Positions 7,677 through 13,469 of a stretch of 13,469 bases of DNA are shown here, piece by piece. The position numbers and the translations under genes are program-made. Positions within the stretch are counted from its first letter, which is position 1. The number at the start of each line of letters is the position of its first letter. Source of the stretch: Pseudomonadota bacterium (GTDB lineage Bacteria; Bdellovibrionota; Bdellovibrionia; Bdellovibrionales; JAEYZS01); contig JAEYZS010000059.1 of the NCBI GenBank assembly GCA_023427925.1, positions 1 through 13,469 on the forward strand, given 5' to 3'. The notes under the pieces are model-generated. The model was not told the DNA's origin and did no database searches. It saw nothing but the letters and a program-made list of their open reading frames with translations.

Positions 7677-7705
7677 TTGACTCAAGTTTAGAAAATAAAT
7701 AACTT
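7677..7705 (+). promoter_or_regulatory. candidate tRNA operon promoter
   Basis: TTGACT (7677-7682) is a strong -35. An AT-rich stretch follows, with TAACTT (7700-7705) at 17 bp as the best-placed though poor -10. It lies 24 bp before tRNA-Lys. Confidence 0.35.
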
Positions 7706-7728
7706 GGTCGCTCTTTGACGGAATAAAT

Positions 7729-7804
7729 GGGCCAATAGCTCAGCTGGTAGAGCATATCCCTTTTAAGGATAGGGTCGAAGGTTCGAATCCTTCTTGGCTC
7801 ACCA
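7729..7804 (+). tRNA. tRNA-Lys (anticodon TTT)
   Basis: A full cloverleaf of 76 nt. The acceptor arm is GGGCCAA (7729-7735) with TTGGCTC (7794-7800), one G-T wobble. The anticodon stem TATCC/GGATA encloses loop CTTTTAA with anticodon TTT at 7762-7764. The T arm is GAAGG-TTCGAAT-CCTTC. Discriminator A7801 and CCA (7802-7804) are encoded. It reads AAA/AAG lysine codons and is co-oriented with tRNA-Glu 22 bp downstream. Confidence 0.97.
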
Positions 7805-7826
7805 TTTTTTCCTAAATTTCTCGGAT

Positions 7827-7902
7827 GTTCCCATCGTCTAGTGGCCTAGGACACCTCCCTTTCACGGAGGATACAGGGGTTCAAATCCCCTTGGGAACGC
7901 CA
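7827..7902 (+). tRNA. tRNA-Glu (anticodon TTC)
   Basis: A 76-nt cloverleaf. The acceptor arm is GTTCCCA (7827-7833) with TGGGAAC (7892-7898). The anticodon stem CCTCC/GGAGG encloses loop CTTTCAC with anticodon TTC at 7861-7863. The T arm is AGGGG-TTCAAAT-CCCCT. Discriminator G7899 and CCA (7900-7902) are encoded. The identity elements fit the standard bacterial tRNA-Glu. It is transcribed with tRNA-Lys and followed by a terminator 13 bp on. Confidence 0.97.
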
Positions 7903-7915
7903 TTTTAAAAACAAC

Positions 7916-7950
7916 AAAAGCTCACCCAGGTGAGCTTTTTTTATTTTTAT
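7916..7950 (+). terminator. strong intrinsic terminator of the tRNA operon
   Basis: A perfect 10-bp stem, AAAAGCTCAC (7916-7925) with GTGAGCTTTT (7930-7939), with tetraloop CCAG and a T-rich tail running on to 7950. It directly follows tRNA-Glu. Confidence 0.93.
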
Positions 7951-7987
7951 TTATAGCTCTCATCGGGACTTTAAACAAAACGATGGC

Positions 7988-8080
7988 ACCCCGTCTGGGG
8001 TTTACAAAAATAGCACGACGCTATTTTTGGACCGCGAAGCGGCTTTATCGGAGGAAAAGTTTTGGTCGCGATGGCCAAAA
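7988..8080. repeat. cluster of four short hairpins
   Basis: Four consecutive inverted repeats lie within 93 bp of non-coding DNA. They are ACCCC-gtct-GGGGT (7988-8001); AAAAATAGC/GCTATTTTT with loop ACGAC (8006-8028); CCGC-GAA-GCGG (8032-8042); and TTTTGGTC/GGCCAAAA with loop GCGAT (8060-8080, one wobble). They lie between the tRNA terminator and the 3' end of a minus-strand gene, so one or more could terminate that gene. The density suggests a palindromic intergenic element or small RNA. No coding frame is supported here. Confidence 0.6.
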
Positions 8081-8098
8081 TCAAATCCTTGGCGCTGT

Positions 8099-8449
8099 TT
8101 AGTTAATAAGTATGCAATCCCTTAGATCTCGCTCTTGACCGTCAATTGTTGCAGAGCCGTTTCCATCGTCTAAATACAAATTCACACTGATTGATTTGTC
8201 ATTTGATTCAAAATACAAAAATACGTCTGAAACAGTTGTTACACCGTCTCGTTTTGTGTGTGGAAACGGAAGCTCTGAAGTCTGAAGTTGAACTTCATAC
8301 TTTGCGCGCGAATCTTCATTCTCCTGAGCAGGCATATCTTTGCCTTTGATTAATGTGAGTGAATCGTCAGTACCATCGATTACACAACTAATGCTTGCAG
8401 TAGCAAATTGGAAACTGAAAAGAATTGCTAAAATCAATAATGTCTTCAT
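8099..8449 (-). CDS. small secreted protein of unknown function
   Basis: I do not recognise this family. From the ATG at 8449 it is 116 aa; GGAGG stands five bases upstream, which decides this start over an ATG four codons earlier (8461). The N-terminus MKTLLILAILFSFQFATAS is a clear Sec signal peptide with likely cleavage after ATA, so the protein is exported. The mature part is about 98 residues and acidic. It has alternating hydrophobic strands (DVFLYFES, SISVNLYLDD) suggestive of a small beta fold. Cys22 near the mature N-terminus and Cys112 near the C-terminus could form a disulfide. It is transcribed alone, away from the thioesterase and towards the hairpin cluster. Confidence 0.7.
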   Translation of the reverse strand: MKTLLILAILFSFQFATASISCVIDGTDDSLTLIKGKDMPAQENEDSRAKYEVQLQTSELPFPHTKRDGVTTVSDVFLYFESNDKSISVNLYLDDGNGSATIDGQERDLRDCILIN

Positions 8450-8461
8450 AAAATCCTCCAA

Positions 8462-8716
8462 ATTTTTAAATCATAAAACTTTGTTATCAGGAGATTCGTA
8501 CACGTTGATACCATAAGTTCTAATGAAGAAATTACGATCAATTAACTGAGGAACCTTTATACGATATAGCATAAAGGAATATAAGGGATTTGATTCGGTC
8601 TAGATTCTTCAAATTAAGAATCATCTTAAAAGGCTTTTTCGATTTACCCGGAAAGCCCTTTATATGCAAGCGAGCGAGCATTTTTCGCTTTGTCCCTGCT
8701 TAAAATGACAAACTCA
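8462..8716. other. non-coding divergent gap with four inverted repeats
   Basis: No plausible gene is seen on either strand. The interval between the secreted protein and the thioesterase holds four hairpins: CCTTTAT/ATAAAGG (8554-8560 with 8571-8577); GATTCTT/AAGAATC with a 6-base loop (8603-8609 with 8616-8622); GGCTTT/AAAGCC (8632-8637 with 8652-8657); and AAGCGA/TCGCTT (8668-8673 with 8685-8690). It should contain the promoter of the secreted protein gene, but I could not place a convincing one. The hairpins may be a small RNA or a leader. Confidence 0.5.
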
Positions 8717-8745
8717 TTGGCATCATTCCGATTTAGTCATATTAT
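8717..8745 (+). promoter_or_regulatory. thioesterase promoter giving a probable leaderless mRNA
   Basis: TTGGCA (8717-8722) and TATTAT (8740-8745) each match the sigma-70 consensus at five of six positions, with exactly 17 bp between them. Only six bases separate the -10 from the ATG at 8752, so transcription should begin at or within a base or so of the start codon. Confidence 0.7.
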
Positions 8746-8751
8746 TTGGGT

Positions 8752-9174
8752 ATGTTATGGACTAAAAAGTTATCCCCCGATCAACTGAATGATTTTTGCA
8801 AAAACACGATGTGCTCTCACACAGGCATGGAATTCACCGAAGTGGGCGATGACTACTTGGTAGCAAAAATGCCAGTGGATCATCGTACAATTCAGCCTGC
8901 CGGACTCCTTCTTGGAGGAGCTTCTGTCGCTCTTGGGGAAACATTAGGAAGTGTGGCGTCGGTTCTTTGCCTCAAGTCTAGTGATAAAATGCCAGTTGGA
9001 ATTGAGATCAATGCCAATCACTTAAAAGCAACGACATCCGGATTTGTTTACGGAAAGGTAACTGCCATTCGAAGGGGCCAAAACCTACATGTCTGGAATA
9101 TCGAGATCCGAAATGAAAAAGGTGATTTAACATGCGTCAGTCGCCTCACCTGCATGATCGTTGACAAAAAATAA
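8752..9174 (+). CDS. hotdog-fold acyl-CoA thioesterase, YdiI/MenI- and EntH-like, His-to-Leu at active site
   Basis: A single-domain hotdog protein of 140 aa closely resembling E. coli YdiI (1,4-dihydroxy-2-naphthoyl-CoA thioesterase) and EntH. The conserved stretch KMPVDHRTIQPAGLLLGGAS (39-58) is followed by the GETLGS helix (62-67), and the later GIEINANHLK is shared. Using the ATG at 8752, Gln48, Glu63 and Ser67 fall at the same numbers as the YdiI catalytic positions. The residue matching His54 of the usual LLHGGAS is Leu54 (CTT at 8911-8913). The true substrate is unknown, and loss of His54 may alter rate or specificity. The TTG at 8746 is an in-frame alternative. There is no Shine-Dalgarno, consistent with leaderless translation. 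No menaquinone or siderophore gene is adjacent. Confidence 0.85.
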   Translation: MLWTKKLSPDQLNDFCKNTMCSHTGMEFTEVGDDYLVAKMPVDHRTIQPAGLLLGGASVALGETLGSVASVLCLKSSDKMPVGIEINANHLKATTSGFVYGKVTAIRRGQNLHVWNIEIRNEKGDLTCVSRLTCMIVDKK

Positions 9175-9184
9175 AAAATTATTG

Positions 9185-9220
9185 CTCAAATTATTTCAAT
9201 TGAGAAGCTTCGTTTTTATA
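9185..9220 (+). terminator. weak terminator candidate between converging genes
   Basis: CTCAA (9185-9189) can pair with TTGAG (9200-9204), extended by TT/AA past a bulge. The palindrome GAAGCTTC (9204-9211) and TTTTT (9213-9217) follow. It lies in the 53-bp gap between the thioesterase and the converging HD-GYP gene. The stem is short. Confidence 0.3.
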
Positions 9221-9227
9221 TAAAAGA

Positions 9228-10568
9228 TCAAGCAGCGTTTTTAAAAAGACTGCTTAACGCTTGAAAGGCCTGTTTATCAACTTCGAAAGACTTTCTTTCG
9301 ACAATTTTATTAAGAGCAGGTTTTAAAGAGAACACCTTTGTCTCTCGAAAGTTTTTCATCGCATAGTTACAGAATATGTCCGCGACATTTACAATTTTAG
9401 TAAATGGATGAATTTCGCTCTGGTCAATCCCTCTCGGATAGCCATTTCCTAAACAGTTCTCATGGTGCTCATATGCAACAAACGCGGCTTCTCTAGGAGC
9501 ATTCTTCAAACTGTCTAAAATTTCCTTCCCTCTCACCGTGTGACTCTCATAGTGCCTCACCTCTTCAGAGGTAAACTTAAACCTGGGTTTTGTCAGGAGT
9601 TCCTTTGGAATTTCTTTTTTACCGATATCATGGAAGAGCCCAGAAAAAGCGAGCTTAAATAACAGAGACGAACTTTCCCATCCTATCTTTTTTGCAATTA
9701 GTACAGAAATAGCACTCACGCCCAAACTGTGCGCGTACAAATAGTCAGTGTGTTCATTTAAGCCCATCAATAAGCCTACTGCTTCATTATCTCGGCCAAC
9801 TATTTCAATACTTGATTGCACAAACTGCTTCGCGTAATTGCACGCAGTTTGATCCAATTCATTTGAGAAGATTTGTTGAGAAAGGAGCTCTCCGGTATAT
9901 TTGAAAAAACGATTCTTTTTTTCTGTATTAATAGAATCACTTTCTGCGATAGCTTTTGCAAGCTGAACGGAGAATCCTACCAGACTCGGAAAGTCATCTT
10001 TACTGACATGTAAGAACTTAATTCCCTTTTCTTTAAATAGGGCGATCTTATTTTCAGAAACTTTTCCACCCTTGTGAAGGATCTTGATATATTTTTCTTC
10101 GTTAAGTTTGATATAAACAGGACAAGATGCCTCTTTTTGCGATACAAAGTCCTCAATTGGAATAGGAAAAAACTCGATTTGTTCTTTTTTTACCACCAAA
10201 GAGTCAACTTTTTTTGGTACGATAATTCGTTCAATCTTTTCTTTGATTTCAATATCCGTAAATGGTTTTGCAATAAAATCTTCGACTCCAAGGGCGTGTG
10301 CTTTTTGCATCTCTAGAACATGAGAAAATCCAGTCATCAGTATCACGGGACATGGCTTGTTTTGCTTTATCCATTCCAAGAGGTCTACACCCGAGAAATG
10401 TGGCATCTGGATATCCGAAATGACAAGATCGAAGCTCTGAATCGACAAAATAGCCTTAGCCATCTTTCCATCTTCTGCAGTTACAACATCATAGGTTTCC
10501 GAGAGGAACTCCCTGAGTACCTCTCGGAAAGTTTTTTCATCCTCTACAATTAGAATTTTAGGCTTCAA
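9228..10568 (-). CDS. response regulator with HD-GYP domain, probable c-di-GMP phosphodiesterase
   Basis: A cytoplasmic two-component output protein of 446 aa. The receiver domain (about 3-118) has acidic Asp10/Glu11, phospho-acceptor Asp52 (VISDIQMP), Thr79 and Lys101 (AKPF). A middle region (about 130-200) with a CPVYIKLNEEKYIKIL segment resembles linkers in other Bdellovibrio-type HD-GYP proteins. The HD-GYP domain (about 270-430) shows H280, H313-D314 with Lys317 (FHDIGK), H343, H368-H369-E370, GNGYP (374-378) and Asp397, so the metal ligands look complete. In HHExxDGxGYP the Asp is Leu373. Predicted to hydrolyse c-di-GMP when phosphorylated. The start is TTG at 10568 with GGGA about seven bases upstream; no in-frame ATG is better. 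No histidine kinase is adjacent. Confidence 0.9.
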   Translation of the reverse strand: MKPKILIVEDEKTFREVLREFLSETYDVVTAEDGKMAKAILSIQSFDLVISDIQMPHFSGVDLLEWIKQNKPCPVILMTGFSHVLEMQKAHALGVEDFIAKPFTDIEIKEKIERIIVPKKVDSLVVKKEQIEFFPIPIEDFVSQKEASCPVYIKLNEEKYIKILHKGGKVSENKIALFKEKGIKFLHVSKDDFPSLVGFSVQLAKAIAESDSINTEKKNRFFKYTGELLSQQIFSNELDQTACNYAKQFVQSSIEIVGRDNEAVGLLMGLNEHTDYLYAHSLGVSAISVLIAKKIGWESSSLLFKLAFSGLFHDIGKKEIPKELLTKPRFKFTSEEVRHYESHTVRGKEILDSLKNAPREAAFVAYEHHENCLGNGYPRGIDQSEIHPFTKIVNVADIFCNYAMKNFRETKVFSLKPALNKIVERKSFEVDKQAFQALSSLFKNAA

Positions 10569-10591
10569 ATTGACATCCCATTAATATGGTT

Positions 10592-10607
10592 CGATAGAAA
10601 CCTATCG
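10592..10607 (-). repeat. 6-bp hairpin in the HD-GYP leader
   Basis: CGATAG (10592-10597) and CTATCG (10602-10607) form a perfect inverted repeat with a four-base loop, 24 bp before the TTG start. It could be an operator or an mRNA leader hairpin. Confidence 0.4.
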
Positions 10608-10640
10608 TAAGATGTATAGAGTACTTAATACTATTTATTT

Positions 10641-10663
10641 AATATTAATAAACTATTAATATT
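10641..10663. promoter_or_regulatory. perfect AT-rich palindrome between surface-repeat and HD-GYP genes
   Basis: AATATTAATA (10641-10650) and TATTAATATT (10654-10663) are exact reverse complements with AAC between them. It lies about 75 bp upstream of the HD-GYP start and 21 bp past the surface-repeat stop. TATACA (minus strand, about 10617-10612) may be a -10 box for the HD-GYP gene, putting the palindrome at an upstream operator position. A terminator role is less likely because the stem is purely A-T. Confidence 0.45.
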
Positions 10664-10683
10664 CGTCCAGACTATAGTAGAAA

Positions 10684-11286
10684 TTAGAATCCAATATTGA
10701 TAATTGGTGAGACGGCGAAGAGTCCTTTGTGATGAAAGTTTACCAACCCAATTTGAATTCCCCGCAAATCTGTGGCTTCGTTAACTAGCCCAATTTGAAA
10801 TCCATAAACTTTTTGAGCTTTGTTATAGATCCCCGCTTGTAATCCGTAAATCGTAGTGTGGCGACTGAGATTAACCAGAGCGAATTGAAGCCCGGTGACA
10901 GATGAACTGGCTTTATTCATATTGAGAATTCCGGCAAACTGCAAACCATAAACACTGGTCTTGTTGTTGTTCCAATTTGCTATTCCGGCAAGTTGCGTCC
11001 CTATTGCCGTTGTCGCCCCATTAGTATGGTTAAACCCCCCAGCAAGTGCAATACCGGTAAAAGTATGCGAAGTCATATTACCGATCACACCAAGATCAAT
11101 ACCGTAGAGGTCTCTTGAAGCTCCCCAGAGAACACTCACTCGAAATCCTGTAATCGTGTAGCTAGAAGGCGGAAATTGCACTGGTGGTACAATTCCTAGG
11201 CCGACAGGAGAAACTGCAGCCTCCGACGTTGAAAGATTTAATATAAAAACTAAAGATGCAAACGAAAGAACTAATCTATTTATCAT
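10684..11286 (-). CDS. surface-repeat protein with tandem 'GLQ-GLVN' repeats
   Basis: A predicted exported protein of 200 aa resembling the LA_2272-type surface-repeat family known from Leptospira and Bdellovibrio relatives. From the ATG at 11286 it has a signal peptide (MINRLVLSFASLVFILNLS, cleavage near SEAA, residues 21-24). A Pro-rich segment (PPVQFPPSS) follows. Then come about eight 14-18 residue repeats from residue 60 on, such as YGLQFAGILN, TGLQFALVN, YGFQIGLVN and RGIQIGLVN, ending in Phe200. The alternating pattern and terminal Phe fit an outer-membrane beta structure, either barrel or solenoid; which one is not decided by sequence. An upstream GTG (11343) would extend it by 19 residues but bury the signal peptide. 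It is the last gene of the lemA run, 76 nt after the GIDE-like gene. Confidence 0.75.
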   Translation of the reverse strand: MINRLVLSFASLVFILNLSTSEAAVSPVGLGIVPPVQFPPSSYTITGFRVSVLWGASRDLYGIDLGVIGNMTSHTFTGIALAGGFNHTNGATTAIGTQLAGIANWNNNKTSVYGLQFAGILNMNKASSSVTGLQFALVNLSRHTTIYGLQAGIYNKAQKVYGFQIGLVNEATDLRGIQIGLVNFHHKGLFAVSPIINIGF

Positions 11287-11362
11287 CTGAATATTTTGAC
11301 TGTAACCTTTTTGAAATGCAATACGAAGCCCGACGTTAGTCACGCGACTGAGGAAATATACC

Positions 11363-12610
11363 CTACTTATCAGTAATATCTTCGTCAGACTCTAGACAGT
11401 ATTGCGCTTCGCCCAGATTACATGCTTGATTCTGATAGTAAATAACGTAGTCCTGTTTGAAGCCATATTGCTCTTTAAAGTTTAGTAGCTCAACACAGGC
11501 CTTCACATTATTACTTACACAATCTTGATGGAGTCGCTTTATATTCTCTTCGCTAACTGGAATTTGAGTGTCCGCAATAACTCGACGGGATTTGGGAACC
11601 TCAAAGGTCATAGCGCTCTCAATCTCGCTGTCACTGATGAATATCCTTAATATCATAACAAGGGCTATGCTGAGTGATGCCGCTCCCCCCAACACTCTTG
11701 CATAAAACCCTCTTTGTAATCGCTTAAGAACGTGATGCTCATGGGAATCCGCCAGAAACAATCTATGATTGCGAGAAGCAGCTATCACACCATAGACATC
11801 AAATTCCCTTTCAGTAATATTTTCGATCTTGGTTCTTTTTTTTGAAAGTTCTGCACCTAAGGAGTAACCGTCTTTTGCTTCGTCGTAAGTTACTTTGCCG
11901 TCTTTGTCCTTATCTAAAATAGCATCGAGATTTTTTAGACTAAAATTACTATAGTCGATAATTCGATTAGAAAAGTGAGTAAGCCCCATCGCCGTTATTT
12001 TTTTGTTTTCTGCATTGTATGTTTTAAAGTCGCCGGTGACGTAGATTGGGCAGCCTGTACGCACTTCTGTTTCGACAATTCGGTATCTCGGTGACAAAAA
12101 TCCAGAGAAGCGACTTTTAGGTGGAAAATTCTTAATATCCTTTGGAAGCACATTATTGAGATAAAAATCGCATTCTTCCTTCTTGAGCGAAGACCATAGC
12201 TTTATTTGCGGCTCGCCCAATTCCATTTCTGCTGTAGATGGGTCCACAATAACTAAGCCAGTTGGGTCCATCACATAGAACGGATGAACAAATCCCTCAG
12301 AGAAAACTTTGACCCAAGCTTTTCTTCGGCTTCTTCCAGTGCCTACTGATTTTTCGACCTCTAGAGAGAACTTGTAATAGACCAACTCAAAACCTTTTAC
12401 AGATTGCATACTTTTATTTATTGGCCAAGCAAATCCTTGAATCTCAACTAAACCTTGAGGCGCAGATGAGATTTTAGTGCGCGGAGTATCTTGAATCTTG
12501 CGGACTTTTTTATGTCGCACAATGGATTGCCATAAGAACACTGAACCCAAGATCAATAGAAAAACCGCAATCTTGAGATAGCCCTCACTAATTTGTAATC
12601 CCGTAAGCAT
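11363..12610 (-). CDS. two-TM GIDE-like membrane protein with EF-hand loop and Cys-rich tail
   Basis: 415 aa. An N-terminal transmembrane helix (about 12-31) precedes a region (about 50-220) resembling the GIDE domain (PF12483, bacterial 'E3 ubiquitin ligase family' annotations): LVEIQGFAWPIN, a 'YYKFSLEVEKS' strand, FYVMDPTGLVIVDP. No RING is present, so ligase activity is not implied. Residues 233-244 (DKDKDGKVTYDE) form a canonical 12-residue EF-hand calcium loop, though I see only one. A second TM helix is at about 306-325. The tail (about 361-410) has spaced Cys as in Sel1-type repeats (DCVSNNVKACVELL, QACNLGEAQYCL). The ATG at 12610 overlaps the lemA stop by one base (TAATG), with AAAGGA five bases upstream, so coupling to LemA is expected. 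Confidence 0.7.
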   Translation of the reverse strand: MLTGLQISEGYLKIAVFLLILGSVFLWQSIVRHKKVRKIQDTPRTKISSAPQGLVEIQGFAWPINKSMQSVKGFELVYYKFSLEVEKSVGTGRSRRKAWVKVFSEGFVHPFYVMDPTGLVIVDPSTAEMELGEPQIKLWSSLKKEECDFYLNNVLPKDIKNFPPKSRFSGFLSPRYRIVETEVRTGCPIYVTGDFKTYNAENKKITAMGLTHFSNRIIDYSNFSLKNLDAILDKDKDGKVTYDEAKDGYSLGAELSKKRTKIENITEREFDVYGVIAASRNHRLFLADSHEHHVLKRLQRGFYARVLGGAASLSIALVMILRIFISDSEIESAMTFEVPKSRRVIADTQIPVSEENIKRLHQDCVSNNVKACVELLNFKEQYGFKQDYVIYYQNQACNLGEAQYCLESDEDITDK

Positions 12611-13197
12611 TAAGTTCCTTTATGGAATTTTGGCAAATTCATATCTAATGACGGAGCGGATTTTTCTATTTCATCCACTTTATAAAGGTCTTGCTTTTTA
12701 TAGTTGAGTAAACTTGCAACAAAGACATCAGGAAATTGATCAATTCGCGTATTGAAATTGGCGACTGTTTCATTATAAAGCTCTCTTCTGTCTGCAATCG
12801 TACTTTCGAGCTGAGATACACGATTTTGCAATTGAATAAAATTCTGATTGGATTTGAGCTCAGGATACTGTTCTCCAATGGCAATCACTCCACGAAGTGC
12901 AAAGCTCATTTCTTGCGAAGCCTTGATTTTGTCCTCAACAGATTGCGCGTGACCATAGTGTTTACGCGCTTCGATCAATTGCTGAAGGACACCAGCTTCA
13001 TAACCTGTATATTGTTCGATCACCTTTACGAGCTGAGGAATCTCTTCATAACGCTGCTTTAAAATGACATCTATATTCGCCCAGGCTCTTTCGACTTGAT
13101 TTCGTAAACTGATAAAGCCATTGTAGATATTGATTCCCATAATCCCTAGAACAATCCCTATTACACATACGAACACTACGCCCACTAATGATGCCAT
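12610..13197 (-). CDS. lemA: LemA family membrane protein
   Basis: A 195-aa protein with an N-terminal transmembrane helix (about 4-26) and a helical bundle facing the periplasm or cytoplasm. It has the family core NQVERAWANIDVILKQRYEEIPQLV (about 32-56) and the late helix with ETVANFNTRIDQFPDVFVA (about 143-161). The biochemical role of LemA proteins is not settled; they often neighbour TPM-domain or GIDE-domain genes, and here the GIDE-like gene overlaps by one base. The ATG at 13197 has GGAGG nine bases upstream. A GTG at 13215 would begin upstream of that site and is rejected. C-terminal tail polar. Confidence 0.92.
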   Translation of the reverse strand: MASLVGVVFVCVIGIVLGIMGINIYNGFISLRNQVERAWANIDVILKQRYEEIPQLVKVIEQYTGYEAGVLQQLIEARKHYGHAQSVEDKIKASQEMSFALRGVIAIGEQYPELKSNQNFIQLQNRVSQLESTIADRRELYNETVANFNTRIDQFPDVFVASLLNYKKQDLYKVDEIEKSAPSLDMNLPKFHKGT

Positions 13198-13277
13198 CTC
13201 TAAAGTCCTCCACACATTTTTTTATCGGTGTATTCTCTAAAAAAGCTAATGATGGTATTGGAATTATTAGATTTTAT

Positions 13278-13469
13278 TTAAAATTTCGGCCCTTGAGATC
13301 GAGACGATGATTCCTTCTTGTCTGATTTTGGAACATTCAGCAACTTAAAAACAACTAAACTTGATAGGCCCAAAATCAAGACAACCATAATTGACTTTCC
13401 GCTAATGTCTAAAACTTGATCTTTATTTATCAAACCCAAGGACCAAAAAATTGCCACTATGGAGAAAAT
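13278..13469 (-). CDS. C-terminal end of an unidentified membrane protein
   Basis: An open frame runs from the window edge to TAA at 13280-13278, giving 63 residues. It has two hydrophobic segments (IFSIVAIFWSLGLI, then SIMVVLILGLSSLVVF) and a Ser/Lys-rich polar tail (KSDKKESSSRSQGPKF). The coding reading is supported by the clean hydrophobic/polar layout and uninterrupted frame. It ends 80 nt before the lemA start on the same strand, so it may be the preceding gene of that operon. The family cannot be named from this fragment. Confidence 0.6.
   Translation of the reverse strand: MFSIVAIFWSLGLINKDQVLDISGKSIMVVLILGLSSLVVFKLLNVPKSDKKESSSRSQGPKF

Noticed and set aside
8081..8095. Partial copy of the tRNA-Glu 3' end (TCAAATCC..TTGG..CGC) as an attachment-site remnant
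   Set aside because: It needs two gaps to align, covers about 14 bases, and there is no integrase or foreign gene nearby.
8523..8549. Eight-codon open frame (MKKLRSIN) as a leader peptide
   Set aside because: It lacks a ribosome site and has no run of regulatory codons.
7916..8690. CRISPR-like array
   Set aside because: The repeated elements here are different hairpins without a common repeat or regular spacing.
10074..10553. Two plus-strand open frames of about 80 codons
   Set aside because: They lie antisense to the receiver and linker part of the HD-GYP gene, have odd composition (Phe/Asn-rich) and no ribosome sites.
12736..13062. Plus-strand open frame of 108 codons
   Set aside because: It is antisense to lemA, whose family motifs are clear.

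Overview
The window looks like a chromosomal segment from a low-GC Bdellovibrionota-type (Bdellovibrio-like, formerly deltaproteobacterial) Gram-negative bacterium. The evidence is an LptE outer-membrane lipoprotein (so an LPS-type outer membrane), PilZ and REC-HD-GYP c-di-GMP proteins, a protein with Leptospira/Bdellovibrio-style 'GLQ-GLVN' surface repeats, GGAGG Shine-Dalgarno sites, and frequent GTG/TTG starts. The lineage is inferred from gene content; no taxonomic marker was searched. I see no insertion sequence, phage gene or CRISPR array.

Left part (1-3827): a partial murJ (lipid II flippase, minus strand) diverges from rpsT (ribosomal protein S20, GTG start, plus strand). rpsT ends in an intrinsic terminator that contains the stop codon of the converging PilZ gene. 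A minus-strand run lptE > holA > PilZ follows. lptE and holA overlap by one base (TAGTG), so they are probably translationally coupled.

Middle part (3946-7902), plus strand: a class V aminotransferase, a short 3-phosphoglycerate dehydrogenase (serA type) and purA. The first two probably supply the first two steps of serine synthesis, with the aminotransferase standing in for SerC. purA is preceded by about 195 nt rich in nested inverted repeats, including two copies of a 12-13 nt sequence that could pair alternately next to the purA ribosome binding site. tRNA-Lys(UUU) and tRNA-Glu(UUC), both with encoded CCA, follow and end at a strong terminator.

Accessory part (7950-9230): a cluster of four short hairpins, a small secreted protein of unknown function (minus), a 300-bp non-coding gap with further hairpins, and a hotdog thioesterase (plus). 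The thioesterase promoter places the transcription start on its ATG, which suggests a leaderless mRNA, and its usual active-site His is Leu.

Right part (9228-13469), minus strand: a REC-HD-GYP c-di-GMP phosphodiesterase, preceded by a perfect AT-rich palindrome; then, reading upstream, a surface-repeat protein, a two-TM GIDE-like protein with an EF-hand loop and a Cys-rich Sel1-like tail, LemA (overlapping the GIDE-like gene by one base), and the C-terminus of another membrane protein. The LemA/GIDE-like/surface-repeat block is the best candidate here for a poorly described cell-envelope system.
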